NCBI RefSeq assembly: GCF_004010325.2 | Contig: NZ_SADR02000011.1 | Location: 1 to 64,000 of the forward strand | Direction of reading: 5' to 3' | DNA length: 64,000 nt | From: Mesorhizobium sp. M00.F.Ca.ET.216.01.1.1 | GTDB taxonomy: Bacteria > Pseudomonadota > Alphaproteobacteria > Rhizobiales > Rhizobiaceae | Shown here: in pieces, positions 1 to 11,226 of the stretch | Layout: the number at the start of each line of letters is the position of its first letter | Numbering within the stretch: the first letter of the stretch is position 1 | The notes under the pieces: model-generated | The model's input: only the letters and a program-made list of their open reading frames with translations | Told to the model about the DNA's origin: nothing | Databases searched by the model: none | Position numbers and translations under genes: made by a program

Positions 1-2
1 CG

Positions 3-266
3 CAACAATTCGACATCATCGAGCTCAACGAAGCCTTTGCCTCCCAGGGCATCGCCGTGCTCCGACAACTCGGCATTGCCGAGGACGCGGAGCACGTCAA
101 CCCAAATGGCGGCGCCATCGCGCTCGGCCATCCGCTCGGCATGTCCGGCACGCGCATCACCGGCACGGCCGCGCTCGAACTTCGCGAGCGCGGCGGCCGC
201 TACGCTTTGGCCACCATGTGCATCGGCGTCGGCCAAGGCATCGCCGTGGCGCTGGAGCGGGTTTGA
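3..266 (+). CDS. pcaF: 3-oxoadipyl-CoA thiolase, C-terminal part (cut by window start)
   Basis: This is the last 87 residues of a thiolase; the start lies left of the window. The visible part carries the classic thiolase C-terminal landmarks: NEAFA near its beginning, the GGAIALGHP block with the catalytic histidine, and the C-terminal catalytic cysteine in the MCIGVGQG motif. In the beta-ketoadipate pathway this cytoplasmic enzyme splits 3-oxoadipyl-CoA into succinyl-CoA and acetyl-CoA. Thiolase type cannot be proven from this fragment, but the adjoining pca genes make PcaF much more likely than a general acetyl-CoA acetyltransferase. It converges on pobA with only 13 bases between the stop codons. 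Confidence 0.85.
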   Translation, partial: QQFDIIELNEAFASQGIAVLRQLGIAEDAEHVNPNGGAIALGHPLGMSGTRITGTAALELRERGGRYALATMCIGVGQGIAVALERV

Positions 267-279
267 CGGCTCACGCCGA

Positions 280-2504
<2,225 letters not shown>

Positions 2505-2515
2505 GTGGCAGTCGG

Positions 2516-3130
2516 TCAGCTGTCGAAGAAGACCGTCTCCTTCTCGCCCTGGAGGTGGACATCGAAGACGTAAGTGTCACCCTGGCGCTCGGCGATTAAG
2601 GTGGGCACGCGCACGCGGTGCTCGATGCGGGCAAGGATCGGATCCTCGGCGTTGGCCTCCTCCTCGTCGGAGAAATAGAGCCTGGTGTGCAGACCGATAT
2701 TGATGCCACGCGCCACGATCCACAGCGTGATGTGCGGCGCCATCAATCGGCCATCGCGGAACGGCACGCGGCCGGGCTTGATCGTCTGGAACAGGCAGAC
2801 GCCGGTTTCCATGTCGGTTGGCTGGCGGCCCCAGCCCTGGAAGTTGGGATCGGCTGCGCAGCGCAGCTCGGCCGGCGAATTGTAGAGCCCGTTGCTATCT
2901 GCCTGCCAGATCTCGATCAGCGCGTCCTTGAGCGGCGTGCCTGTGCCGTCGAGCACCCTGATTCGCAAATCGATGCGCTCGCCCTTAGTCTGGTCGTTGA
3001 CCATCGTCGAGCCAAGGTCGCTCGGATATACGCCGCCGATGCCGCAGAAATTGGGCGTCAGTCCGATATGCACATAGGGACCGGCGGTCTGCGAGGGGCT
3101 TTCCTTCAGCCGGTCGAGCGACTGCGCCAT
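2516..3130 (-). CDS. pcaG: Protocatechuate 3,4-dioxygenase, alpha subunit
   Basis: A 204-residue intradiol-dioxygenase subunit. It pairs with PcaH to cleave protocatechuate between its two hydroxyl groups, using non-haem Fe(III). The N-terminal SPSQTAGPYVHIGL stretch is typical of alpha subunits. The iron ligands are absent here, as expected, because they belong to the beta subunit. The frame stays open upstream, but I start at MAQSLDRL because that gives the family N-terminus and because this ATG shares one base with the pcaH stop (TGATG). That arrangement suggests coupled 1:1 synthesis of the two subunits. Confidence 0.94.
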   Translation of the reverse strand: MAQSLDRLKESPSQTAGPYVHIGLTPNFCGIGGVYPSDLGSTMVNDQTKGERIDLRIRVLDGTGTPLKDALIEIWQADSNGLYNSPAELRCAADPNFQGWGRQPTDMETGVCLFQTIKPGRVPFRDGRLMAPHITLWIVARGINIGLHTRLYFSDEEEANAEDPILARIEHRVRVPTLIAERQGDTYVFDVHLQGEKETVFFDS

Positions 3131-3882
3131 CAATTGCCCTCCGGCCTGTTTTCGAACAGCGAGGAGCGCCGCCCACGCAGCACGACGTCGAACTTGTAGG
3201 CGCGCGCATCCATCGGGATCGTCGCCTGCATGTCGAGCGCTGCGATCAGCGTCTCGATCGCCGCCTTGTCGCGAATCCCGCGCACGATAGGGCATTTCCA
3301 GATCAGCGGATCCCCCTCGAAGTACATCTGGGTGATCAGCCGCTGCGCGAAGGCGTGGCCAAAAATCGAGAAATGGATGTGCGAAGGCCGCCAGTCATTA
3401 GGTCCATTCGGCCAAGGATAAGGTCCGGGCTTGACAGTGCGAAAGGCATAGCCGCCATCCTCGCCGGTGATGGTGCGGCCGCAGCCACCAAAATTTGGAT
3501 CAAGCGGCGCCAGGTAGCCATCCTTCTTGTGGCGGTAGCGGCCACCTGAATTGGCCTGCCAGAATTCGAGCAGCGCGCCGGGCACGCCCTTGCCGCGCTC
3601 GTCGAGCACCCGCCCATAGACGATGATGCGCTCGCCGAGGGCGCGCTCGCCGGGCCTGGCAAAATTGTGGATCAGATCGTTGTCGAGCTCGCCGAGCATG
3701 GCGTGGCCGAACACTGGGCCGGTGAGTTCCGACGCCGTGTTGTCGAAGGCGAGCAGCGCCTTCTGCGGCGAGCGCAGCACGGAGGTCTTGTAATTCGGCG
3801 TCAGCGCCGGCGGATGCCATCTCCGGTCGCGCTGGAAGAAGGCGCCGGTCTCCGGCATCCGGTTCGAACCGAGCTCAGGCAT
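3130..3882 (-). CDS. pcaH: Protocatechuate 3,4-dioxygenase, beta subunit
   Basis: A 250-residue catalytic subunit of protocatechuate 3,4-dioxygenase. The Fe(III) ligands can be picked out: a tyrosine in GRYRH, a tyrosine in PGPYPW and two histidines in PSHIHF, the ordered Tyr-Tyr-His-His set of intradiol dioxygenases. The ring-cleavage product goes to PcaB. The chosen start, [13 protein letters not shown], overlaps the pcaC stop by eight bases; MPETG eight residues later is an alternative. The open frame further upstream has arginine/proline-rich out-of-frame composition and is a shadow of pcaC. Confidence 0.95.
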   Translation of the reverse strand: MPELGSNRMPETGAFFQRDRRWHPPALTPNYKTSVLRSPQKALLAFDNTASELTGPVFGHAMLGELDNDLIHNFARPGERALGERIIVYGRVLDERGKGVPGALLEFWQANSGGRYRHKKDGYLAPLDPNFGGCGRTITGEDGGYAFRTVKPGPYPWPNGPNDWRPSHIHFSIFGHAFAQRLITQMYFEGDPLIWKCPIVRGIRDKAAIETLIAALDMQATIPMDARAYKFDVVLRGRRSSLFENRPEGN

Positions 3883-4285
3883 GGGCGCTTTTGCCTCCGT
3901 CCATTTGCGAGAACACCTCCTTGGCGATCTTGAAGGCGCGATTGGCCGCCGGCACGCCGGCATAGATCGCGACATGCAGGAACGCCTCGCAGATATCCTC
4001 GCGCGAGGCGCCGGTATTGGCGGTGGCGCGCACATGCATGGCCACCTCCTCATCATGGCCGAGTGCCGCCAGCAGTGCCAGCGTCACGATCGAGCGCTCG
4101 CGCTTCGACCAGCCGGGACGCGCCCACACCGTCCCCCAGGCAGCCTCGGTGATCAGATGCTGGAACGGCCGGTCGAAATCGGTGGCGGCGTCCTCCGTGC
4201 GGTCGACATGCGGATCGCCGAGCACGGATCGCCGCACCGACAGCCCGGTCCGGTACCTGGTTGGGTTCTTGGAGACATCATCCAT
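3875..4285 (-). CDS. pcaC: 4-carboxymuconolactone decarboxylase
   Basis: A 136-residue small all-helical protein of the carboxymuconolactone decarboxylase family. It converts 4-carboxymuconolactone to 3-oxoadipate enol-lactone. Family landmarks are the [16 protein letters not shown] stretch and the later AHMHVRA-like region with EDICEAFLH. Length fits the stand-alone PcaC family (about 130 residues). It starts at MDDVSKN, overlapping the pcaD stop by eight bases. In some bacteria PcaC is fused to PcaD (PcaL); here the two are separate genes in the order pcaD-pcaC. Confidence 0.94.
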   Translation of the reverse strand: MDDVSKNPTRYRTGLSVRRSVLGDPHVDRTEDAATDFDRPFQHLITEAAWGTVWARPGWSKRERSIVTLALLAALGHDEEVAMHVRATANTGASREDICEAFLHVAIYAGVPAANRAFKIAKEVFSQMDGGKSAHA

Positions 4286-5087
4286 GGGCTTGCCTTTCCT
4301 CGGGAAGCGAGGCGACAAAGTCGCGGATCAAAGTGGTGAGCGCCTCGGGCTGCTCGACGCAGGGAATGTGCCCAGCGTCGCGGATCACCTCGAAGCGCGC
4401 GCCGGGAATGAGATCAGCCAGCGAGCGCACCAGGGCGGGCGGCGTCGAGCCGTCCTGGTCGCCGACGACGCAGAGCGTCGGCACCGCGATGCGGTGCACG
4501 GCCTCGGTGAAATCCGCGTCGCGGACGGCAGCGCAAGTCCCGATATAGCCGGCGAGCGCTTGCCTGGTCAGCATGTTCCAACAGCCGTCGAGATCGGCCG
4601 AACGCTCCGCGTGGAAGGCGGGGGTGAACCACATCTTGAGCACCCCATCGGCGATCTCCTGGATGCCCTTGCTTTCAACTGTTGCGATGCGCGTATTCCA
4701 GCTCTCCGTAGTGCCGATCTTGTGGGCCGTGTCGCACAGGATCAGTGCCTCGACGCCTTCCGGGCGCCTGGCATAAAACCCCTGCGCGATCAGGCCGCCG
4801 ACCGACAGGCCGCACAACACGACCTTGCCAAGATCGAAGTGATCGATGAGCCCGCAAAGGTCGTCGACATGGTCGAAGATCGAATTGACACCGCCGATAT
4901 CGGAGAGCCCATGACCGCGCTTGTCGTAAACGAGCGTGGGCATTTCATCGCCGAGAGACGAGACAACCCCGTCCCAGATCCGGAAATCGGTGCCCAGCGA
5001 ATTCATGAATATGATCGGGCGCGCATCGCCAGTCCCCGGCCTGTAGCGGTGATGCAGCGTGACGCCGCCGATGCTGACGAATGGCAC
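4278..5087 (-). CDS. pcaD: 3-oxoadipate enol-lactonase
   Basis: A 269-residue alpha/beta hydrolase, first gene of the pca operon. It hydrolyses 3-oxoadipate enol-lactone to 3-oxoadipate. The catalytic triad is readable: nucleophile Ser95 in LCGLSVGG, the acid in GDQDGS, and the histidine in DAGHIPCVEQP near the C-terminus. It is transcribed divergently from pcaQ across a 92-base gap that holds a PcaQ-type box. The box lies 71-86 bases upstream of the pcaD start codon, a sensible position for LysR-type activation. Confidence 0.95.
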   Translation of the reverse strand: MPFVSIGGVTLHHRYRPGTGDARPIIFMNSLGTDFRIWDGVVSSLGDEMPTLVYDKRGHGLSDIGGVNSIFDHVDDLCGLIDHFDLGKVVLCGLSVGGLIAQGFYARRPEGVEALILCDTAHKIGTTESWNTRIATVESKGIQEIADGVLKMWFTPAFHAERSADLDGCWNMLTRQALAGYIGTCAAVRDADFTEAVHRIAVPTLCVVGDQDGSTPPALVRSLADLIPGARFEVIRDAGHIPCVEQPEALTTLIRDFVASLPEERQAHG

Positions 5088-5157
5088 GATTTCGATCCTC
5101 CACAGCTACCTTGCACTAGGTGTTTGGTTCGGTAAAATGATATTTTGTGGCGTTTCA

Positions 5158-5173
5158 TTAACTTAGAGGTTAT
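5158..5173. promoter_or_regulatory. PcaQ-type operator in the pcaD-pcaQ intergenic region
   Basis: The sequence TTAACTTAGAGGTTAT is an interrupted palindrome that, read towards pcaD, is ATAACC-N4-AGTTAA. The site reported for PcaQ of Sinorhizobium meliloti is, from memory, ATAACC-N4-GGTTAA, so this differs at one base. It ends seven bases before the pcaQ start, so bound PcaQ could activate pcaD and repress its own gene. Confidence 0.8.
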
Positions 5174-5179
5174 CGAACC

Positions 5180-6097
5180 ATGTCCGAAAGCCGCATCCGC
5201 TTCCGACATTTGCAGGCGTTTCTCGAAGTGGCGCGGCAAGGAAGCGTGGCGCGTGCCGCCGACTTCCTGCATGTCAGTGCGCCAGCGGTGACCAAGACAT
5301 TGCGCGAGCTGGAAGAGGCGCTCGGCATCGCCGTCGTCGAACGCGACGGCCGCGGCATCCGGGTGACGCGGCTCGGCGAAATCTTCCTTGGCCATGCCGG
5401 CACGGCGATCACCGCGCTGAAGCGCGGCGTCGATTCCGTCAGGCAGGATGGCGCCATCAACCGCCACCCGATCCGCATCGGCGCGCTGCCGACGGTGTCG
5501 GCGCGGGTGATGCCGCTCGCCATGAGCCTGTTCCTGAGCGAGAACACGGGAGCCGCAATCAAGATCGTCACCGGCGAGAACGCCGTGCTGCTCGAACAAT
5601 TGCGCGTCGGCGCGCTCGACCTCGTCGTCGGCCGGCTTGCGGCGCCGGAAAACATGACCGGCTTCTTCTTCGAGCATCTCTATTCCGAACAGGTGCTATT
5701 CGTGGTGCGCGCCGGCCACCCGCTGCTCGAGCCAGGCCAGGACGTGTTCGCCCGGCTCGACGAATTCCCGGTGCTGATGCCGACGCGGGAATCGGTCATC
5801 CGCCCCTTCGTCGATCGCCTGTTCATCACCAACGGCATGACGGCGCCGGCGACCGAGATCGAGACCGTCTCGGATTCCTTCGGCCGTTCCTTCATGCGCC
5901 AGAGCAATGCGGTGTGGATCATCTCGGCCGGCGTCGTCGCCAACGAGATCTCCAGCGGCGCGTTCGTCGCCTTGCCCGTCGACACCGAGGAGACCAAGGG
6001 CCCGGTCGGCCTGACGATGCGGACCGACACCGCCCCCTCACCGGCTTTTTCCATCCTGCTGCAGACCATTCGCGAAGCGGCCAGCCACCACCCCTGA
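5180..6097 (+). CDS. pcaQ: LysR-type regulator of protocatechuate catabolism
   Basis: A 305-residue LysR-type transcriptional regulator. The winged helix-turn-helix occupies about residues 8-66 (RFRHLQAFLEVARQGSVARAADFLHVSAPAVTKTLRELE) and is followed by an effector-binding domain. PcaQ proteins activate pca operons in response to pathway metabolites such as beta-carboxymuconate. The divergent position next to pcaD and the box between the two genes support this identity rather than the IclR-type PcaR/PcaU found in other bacteria. The stop codon converges on the ABC-transporter operon, 26 bases away. Confidence 0.92.
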   Translation: MSESRIRFRHLQAFLEVARQGSVARAADFLHVSAPAVTKTLRELEEALGIAVVERDGRGIRVTRLGEIFLGHAGTAITALKRGVDSVRQDGAINRHPIRIGALPTVSARVMPLAMSLFLSENTGAAIKIVTGENAVLLEQLRVGALDLVVGRLAAPENMTGFFFEHLYSEQVLFVVRAGHPLLEPGQDVFARLDEFPVLMPTRESVIRPFVDRLFITNGMTAPATEIETVSDSFGRSFMRQSNAVWIISAGVVANEISSGAFVALPVDTEETKGPVGLTMRTDTAPSPAFSILLQTIREAASHHP

Positions 6098-6123
6098 CGT
6101 CTCACGAGCAGCCTGGAATTGCT

Positions 6124-6858
6124 CTATTCGACCGAATGCGGCACGGCAGCAACGCCGAGCAGTCGCTCGACGGTCTGCGGGCTGGCGCGCAGACCCGCCG
6201 GGGTCCCCGTCCAGGCGACCCGGCCGCGCTCGAGGATGAGGACCTGATCGGCGAAGTCCAGCGCGGCACGGATCCTTTGCTCGACGAGCAGAATGGTCAT
6301 TTCGCCACCGGATGCGAGCCGCATCAGCGCCGCCATGAGTTCGTCGCAGATCACCGGGGCCAGTCCCTCGAGCGGCTCGTCAAGCATGAGGACGGATGGA
6401 CGGCCGAGGATGGTGCGGGCCGTCGTCAACATCTGCTGTTCACCGCCCGACAGCTGGGTGCCGCGATTGCGCCGGCGCTCCTTCAGCCGGGGGAACATGG
6501 CGTAGGCCTCGTCCAAGGCCGATCGCTGGCGATCCTTCAGCCCGACGAGAAGGTTCTCTTCGACGGTCAGCGACGGGAAGATGCCGCGCTCTTGCGGCAC
6601 GTAGCCGAGGCCAAGCCAGGCGCGCGAGGCGCTGTCCTTGCCGGCGACATCGACGCCCCCCAGCTTGATCTCTCCGGCATGGCGCCGGGTCTGGCCGGCG
6701 ATCGTGGCGAGCAGCGTCGACTTGCCGACGCCGTTTCGTCCGAGCACGGCCAGCCGGGCGCCCGCGGCGGCGCCGAACGAGAGGTCTTCGAGCACGCGGG
6801 TCTGGCCGTAGCCGGCGGTCAGCCCAGATACCTCAAGCGGCGCTGCGGTCATCGGCAT
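6124..6858 (-). CDS. ABC importer ATP-binding protein, LivF type
   Basis: A 244-residue ATPase, last gene of a five-gene importer of the branched-chain amino acid/aromatic acid (HAAT) family. Visible are Walker A GRNGVGKST, signature LSGGEQQM and Walker B VLMLDEP. The start overlaps the end of the LivG-type gene by about 26 bases; a second ATG two codons later is equally good. Next to pcaQ and the pca operon, with a PcaQ-like box before the first gene, the system probably imports protocatechuate or a related aromatic acid, as shown for a PcaQ-controlled transporter in S. meliloti. True amino-acid uptake cannot be excluded. Confidence 0.88.
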   Translation of the reverse strand: MPMTAAPLEVSGLTAGYGQTRVLEDLSFGAAAGARLAVLGRNGVGKSTLLATIAGQTRRHAGEIKLGGVDVAGKDSASRAWLGLGYVPQERGIFPSLTVEENLLVGLKDRQRSALDEAYAMFPRLKERRRNRGTQLSGGEQQMLTTARTILGRPSVLMLDEPLEGLAPVICDELMAALMRLASGGEMTILLVEQRIRAALDFADQVLILERGRVAWTGTPAGLRASPQTVERLLGVAAVPHSVE

Positions 6859-7597
6859 AGCTCCCGAGATAGGCCTCGCGCACGCGCGCGTCTTTCGTCA
6901 CCTCGCCGGGCGCGCCGTCGAATATGATCGTGCCCGCGGCCAGGACGATGACCCGTTGCGCGAAACGGAACACGAGATCCATGTCGTGTTCGATCATGAG
7001 CACCGCCAGGTCGGCGGGAAGCCCGGCAAGCGCGGACTCGATGCGCGGCGTTTCGCTTTGCGGAACACCGGCCGCGGGTTCGTCGAGCAACAGGACTTTC
7101 GGTCTCAACGCCAGCGCGAAGGCGATCTCCAGCAGCCGCTGCTGCCCGTAAGCGATCTCCGCCACCTTGTGGTCGGCAGCGCCCTCGAGGCCGAGCGTGC
7201 GCAGCAGCGCCTCGATCTCTTCGAGGACTTCCGGCATCGACCAGAACGTGCCGAACAGGCGGCCGGTACGGCCCTGGCGCTGCAGTACGGCGAGCGCCAG
7301 ATGTTCCCGCGGCGTCATTTCCGGAAACAGGCGGGTAACCTGGAAGGACCTTACCAGGCCGCGTTGCACGCGCTGCATCGGATTCATGCCGTTGAGCTGC
7401 TCGCCAGCGAGGCTAACGACCCCTGAATCCGGTTTCAGATGGCCGGTGACGAGATTGACGAAAGTAGTCTTGCCGGCGCCGTTCGGCCCGATCAGCGCCA
7501 CGCGGTCGCCTGGCGCCATCGTCAGCGAGACGGCCTGGGTCACTGCCAGCCCGCCGAAGGTCTTGTTCAGCCGCTCGACCTCGAACACCGCATTCAT
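6833..7597 (-). CDS. ABC importer ATP-binding protein, LivG type
   Basis: A 254-residue ATPase that pairs with the LivF-type protein on the cytoplasmic face of the importer. Walker A is GPNGAGKTT, the signature region IAYGQQRLLEIA has the SYGQQ-like form typical of LivG, and Walker B is VLLLDEPAAGV. The frame is open far upstream, but the family N-terminus is MNAVFEVERLNKTFGG. Its ATG overlaps the LivM-type stop by four bases (ATGA), so translation is coupled. Confidence 0.9.
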   Translation of the reverse strand: MNAVFEVERLNKTFGGLAVTQAVSLTMAPGDRVALIGPNGAGKTTFVNLVTGHLKPDSGVVSLAGEQLNGMNPMQRVQRGLVRSFQVTRLFPEMTPREHLALAVLQRQGRTGRLFGTFWSMPEVLEEIEALLRTLGLEGAADHKVAEIAYGQQRLLEIAFALALRPKVLLLDEPAAGVPQSETPRIESALAGLPADLAVLMIEHDMDLVFRFAQRVIVLAAGTIIFDGAPGEVTKDARVREAYLGSYADDRSAA

Positions 7598-8595
7598 CGC
7601 CGCCTCCACTGATCGAACAGCTGGGCGCTCGTGCCGAAAATGCCGCGCGGCGCAAACAGCACGACCGCGACCAGCAGCGCGCCCATGATTGTCAACCAGT
7701 GAAAAGGATTGGCGGCGGAAACGAAATCCTCGAACAGCATGAAAACGACCGTGCCGATGATCGCGCCGTAGAGCGATCCGGTGCCACCGAGCACCAGCAT
7801 CACCAGCGCCTGCGCCGAAAGGGTAAAGCTCAGGCTGTCGAGCCCCACCACCTGGGTGGAGATTGCGTTGAGGCCACCGCCGACACCGGCGACCGCGCCT
7901 GAGATGATGTACATCTTGAGCAGCGTCTTCTTGACCGACGCCCCCATCGCCGCGACCCGGATCGGGTCCTGCCGGATGCCGCGGCAGAGCATCCCGAACG
8001 GCGAGCGAGACAGGCGCTGCAGCAGGAAGAAGACGATCACCAGCAGCGCTATCCCCAGCACATAGGCGGTCCGTCCCCAAAGATCGAACCCGAACACACC
8101 GAACAGCGGGCTTGGCGCGATGTCCGTCAGGCCATCGCTGCCGCCCGTCCAGCTCGTGGCCTTGTTGGCCGCCTCGTGAAAAAGATTGACGATGGCGATC
8201 GAAAGCACAAGTTGCCCAAGCCCGTGGCTGCGCAGGACCACGAGGCCGGATATGAGGCCGGCGACCGCGCCGCCGACGGCGCCTGCCGCGATCATGGCGA
8301 ACGGATCCGATATGCCGAAATGCGCGGCCGCAATGCCGGCGGCGTAGGCCCCGGCGCCGAACAGCGCGGCGTGACCGAGCGTCGCCACGCCGCAGAAGCC
8401 GGTGACCAGATCGACCGAAAGCACCAGCATGACGATGCCGATGACGCGCGTGAGCAGCGCGAGATTGTTGGGAAACAGGAGATTGCCGACGACCGAGGCC
8501 GCCAGGATCACCGCAAGGCCGATCCAATCCGCCGAAGCGGAGAAGCGCGGCTTAACGACTTGCCCGGTAACGCTTGCAGGATGATTGGCGTTCAT
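7594..8595 (-). CDS. ABC importer permease, LivM type
   Basis: A 333-residue inner-membrane permease with many hydrophobic segments, starting after a short polar N-terminus (WIGLAVILAASVVGNLLF). The EAA-like cytoplasmic loop with GRAFRAIRQDP character is present as GMLCRGIRQDPIRVAAMG, characteristic of LivM. It forms the transmembrane channel with the LivH-type protein encoded three bases upstream. Confidence 0.9.
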   Translation of the reverse strand: MNANHPASVTGQVVKPRFSASADWIGLAVILAASVVGNLLFPNNLALLTRVIGIVMLVLSVDLVTGFCGVATLGHAALFGAGAYAAGIAAAHFGISDPFAMIAAGAVGGAVAGLISGLVVLRSHGLGQLVLSIAIVNLFHEAANKATSWTGGSDGLTDIAPSPLFGVFGFDLWGRTAYVLGIALLVIVFFLLQRLSRSPFGMLCRGIRQDPIRVAAMGASVKKTLLKMYIISGAVAGVGGGLNAISTQVVGLDSLSFTLSAQALVMLVLGGTGSLYGAIIGTVVFMLFEDFVSAANPFHWLTIMGALLVAVVLFAPRGIFGTSAQLFDQWRRR

Positions 8596-8598
8596 CCG

Positions 8599-9459
8599 TC
8601 AGGCCCTTCCAAGAAGGCCGCGCGGAAACACGCAGACGATGACGATCACGGCAAGGTAGAAGAAGAACTCGCCATACTCTGGCACCAGATAACGTCCCGT
8701 CGTGTCGACCGCGCCAAGCACCAGGCAGGCAAGCAAGGCGCCACCGATCGAGCCGGCTCCGCCGACCGAGACGACGACGAGGAAGGTCACCATGTAGCGC
8801 AGCGCGTAATAGGGTTCGATCGGCAGCAGTTCGGCGCCAACGATACCGCCGAACGCGGCAAGGCCGACCGCAATCGCGAAGCTCGCCGCATAGACGGATT
8901 TCGTCCTTACGCCGAGCGCGGCAGCCATCGGCGCGTTGTCCACCGAGGCGCGCAGCTTCACCCCGAAAGGTGTCCGCTCGACGAGATACCAGAGCGCCAC
9001 GGCGACGGCGAGGCCGCACACGATGGCAAACAGCTTGTGCGCGGCAATCGAACGAAAGCCGAGATCGACCGGTCCACTCAGCACCTCGGGCAGCGGGATG
9101 GTCTTGAGTGTCGGCCCGAACACATAATTCGCGATGCCGATGACGCAGAAGGTGATGCCGATCGTCATGAGCACCTGGATAAGTTCCGCCTTGTTATAGA
9201 TGCGGCGGTAGAGCAGTCGCTCGATCGGTGCCGCAATCACGACGGTGCCGGCCACCGCAAGCACGACACCGGCGACATAGCCCAGACCAAGATCACGCAC
9301 GGCATAGGAGGCAAGATAGCCGCCCACCATCGCAAAGGCCCCGTGCGCGAGATTCACCACTCGCATCAGCCCCATCGTCATCGACAGGCCGATCGAGATG
9401 ACGAACAGCACCATGCCATAGGCAAGGGCGTCGACCGCGATGCTGAGCACGCTCTGCAT
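8599..9459 (-). CDS. ABC importer permease, LivH type
   Basis: A 286-residue inner-membrane permease, hydrophobic throughout. The N-terminal SIGLSMTMGLMRVVNLAHG is the well-known LivH landmark, and a conserved FGVKLRASVDNAPMAAALG cytoplasmic loop contacts the ATPases. It follows the binding-protein gene after 77 bases, the largest gap inside this operon, consistent with higher expression of the binding protein. Confidence 0.9.
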   Translation of the reverse strand: MQSVLSIAVDALAYGMVLFVISIGLSMTMGLMRVVNLAHGAFAMVGGYLASYAVRDLGLGYVAGVVLAVAGTVVIAAPIERLLYRRIYNKAELIQVLMTIGITFCVIGIANYVFGPTLKTIPLPEVLSGPVDLGFRSIAAHKLFAIVCGLAVAVALWYLVERTPFGVKLRASVDNAPMAAALGVRTKSVYAASFAIAVGLAAFGGIVGAELLPIEPYYALRYMVTFLVVVSVGGAGSIGGALLACLVLGAVDTTGRYLVPEYGEFFFYLAVIVIVCVFPRGLLGRA

Positions 9460-9536
9460 TTCTCACTCCGAGCGCTCGCCGACGGGCCGCCGCCTGCGGA
9501 CATGGATCCGATGACTGAGGGCTTGCCCCAGCAAGG

Positions 9537-10709
9537 TTATTTGGCGGCGGCGAGACCGGGATCGGCCATGTTCGCGAACGTCTGGATCTCCTTGTTGTAA
9601 TAGGTGCCGTCCGCGGCTTTAGCGACTTCCCGCAGATAGATGTTCTGCGTGATGTGGCGGCTTCCGGCGTCGATCGAGACAGGTCCGCGCGGGGACTCCC
9701 AGGCCATTCCCTTGACGGCGTCGACGGCCTTGGCGGCATCCTGCTTGCCCCCGGTCGCTTCGATCATCTTATAGATTACCCGCATGCCGTCATAGGCGCC
9801 GACCGATGGGAAGGACAGCTCGACCGGATTGCCGATCGCGGCACGCGTCGCCTCGACAAACTTCTTGTTTTCAGCAGAGTCATGCGCGACGGAATAGTGG
9901 AATGTGGTCGTCACCCCGAGAGCGGTATCGCCGAGCGCCGGCAGATCGGATTCCTGCGTTAGGTCTCCAGGCGCCAGGAACTGGATGCCGGCTCCCTTGA
10001 GGCCGTTTTCGTTGTAGGACTTCAGAAAGCCCAGCGTGGTCGGACCGGACGGCAAGAAGGCAAAGACCGCCTCGGCGCCGGAGTCCTTTACCCGCTGCAT
10101 GATCGGGCTGAAGTCGGTGGTCGAAAGCGGCATGCGGACCGATTCGACGATCTCGCCGCCATCCGCCTTGAAGGTCGTCGCGAACGCCGTCTCGGCATCG
10201 ACGCCCGGTCCGTAGTCGCTGACGACGGTGATGACCTTCTTGATGCCACGCGCGGCCGCCACCTTTGCCATCGGCACCGAAGTCTGCCAGAGCGTGAAGG
10301 AGGTGCGCACGACGAGCGGGCTCTTGGTCACGATCGCCGACGTGGCTGCGTTCATGATCACCATCGGCACATTCGCCTGCTCGAGAAGCGGCGTGACGGC
10401 CATGGCATCGGGCGTAAAATAGAACCCGGCGAGATACTGAACGCTTTCCTTAACGACCAGATCCTGGGCGAGCGCCTTGGCCTGCGCGGGATTCGCGGCC
10501 GGAAGGTCCCGATAGACGACTTCAACGTCGTCGTCACCGACCTTGGCTCCGTTCAATGCCATCCAGGCGTCGATGCCGGCCTTGAAATTCTTGCCCTGGA
10601 TGGCGAAGGGACCGGAGAACGGCCCGATCACGCCGACCTTGATGGTTTCTGCACTGGCGGTTCCGCTAAGCGCTATTGCCGCCACCGCGGCCAAAAGCAT
10701 GCGTTTCAT
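9537..10709 (-). CDS. Periplasmic solute-binding protein, branched-chain amino acid/aromatic type
   Basis: A 390-residue periplasmic binding protein and first gene of the importer operon. It has a Sec signal peptide with cleavage predicted after SGTASA (about residue 20) and then the type-1 periplasmic fold opening IKVGVIGPFSGPFA. This family binds branched-chain amino acids, amides or aromatic acids; substrate cannot be read from sequence. The neighbourhood (pca operon, pcaQ, and a PcaQ-like box about 110 bases upstream) argues for protocatechuate or 4-hydroxybenzoate. I chose the ATG that begins the signal peptide. Confidence 0.9.
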   Translation of the reverse strand: MKRMLLAAVAAIALSGTASAETIKVGVIGPFSGPFAIQGKNFKAGIDAWMALNGAKVGDDDVEVVYRDLPAANPAQAKALAQDLVVKESVQYLAGFYFTPDAMAVTPLLEQANVPMVIMNAATSAIVTKSPLVVRTSFTLWQTSVPMAKVAAARGIKKVITVVSDYGPGVDAETAFATTFKADGGEIVESVRMPLSTTDFSPIMQRVKDSGAEAVFAFLPSGPTTLGFLKSYNENGLKGAGIQFLAPGDLTQESDLPALGDTALGVTTTFHYSVAHDSAENKKFVEATRAAIGNPVELSFPSVGAYDGMRVIYKMIEATGGKQDAAKAVDAVKGMAWESPRGPVSIDAGSRHITQNIYLREVAKAADGTYYNKEIQTFANMADPGLAAAK

Positions 10710-10818
10710 GGCTTTCCTCCCTTAGCGGCTACCCAGCCTCCAGCAAGGTTTTCAGCCGCATTGGCTTTGGTCTCTCATGCAGAAATGGTAATGTAAAATG
10801 AAAATAAGTCGTCGATTA

Positions 10819-10834
10819 TTAACCTCCCGGATAG
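10819..10834. promoter_or_regulatory. Candidate second PcaQ operator, upstream of the importer
   Basis: TTAACCTCCCGGATAG has a perfect TTAACC half-site, a four-base spacer, and GGATAG where the full motif would be GGTTAT (two mismatches). It lies 110-125 bases upstream of the binding-protein start codon. The match alone is modest; the location before an aromatic-type importer next to pcaQ makes it credible. Confidence 0.5.
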
Positions 10835-11105
10835 GGAAATCCGTGGAGCAAGTCGACATTTCCGCCGGTACATGGCCGACGGCACCATCGAACACGCCTT
10901 CATCATCCGCGCGAAGCGCAGAACGGTTCTATCTGCAACGCCCCCTCGCCCGCCGTAACGTCGTCGATCCCGATTGCGGATCGTGTGGTGCGACAGGCGG
11001 CGGACAAATTTGGCTAGCCTTGACCCGAGCCGTCAGCAATGCGCACGGACAGCTCTTGCTCCGACCTATGAGCCCGCTTGCGGCGTGCTTTAATTCAGCC
11101 AGTCA

Positions 11106-11226
11106 ATGCCCGTCATCGAGCTGACCGGACTTCCGAACGACAATGCCATCGTGCGCCTCGTCGGCGCAATCCTGCTCGAACAGAACGATGAATGGGCAGT
11201 GCAGCGGGCCAAATATATGACGCTTG
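11106..11226 (+). pseudogene. IS256-family transposase, C-terminal remnant
   Basis: The + strand translation here reads GLPNDNAIVRLVGAILLEQ followed by NDEWAVQRAKYMTL. This is the conserved C-terminal block of IS256 (mutator-type) transposases, usually written FPND-I-RLVGALLLEQNDEW-V-RRYM. No catalytic-domain sequence precedes it and the usual C-terminal tail after YMTL is replaced by unrelated sequence, so both ends are broken. The matching N-terminal piece of such a transposase occurs in the same orientation at 41888. Confidence 0.75.

Noticed and set aside
7598..8527. A long N-terminal domain on the LivG-type ATPase
   Set aside because: It is the out-of-frame shadow of the LivM-type permease gene and has no domain character.
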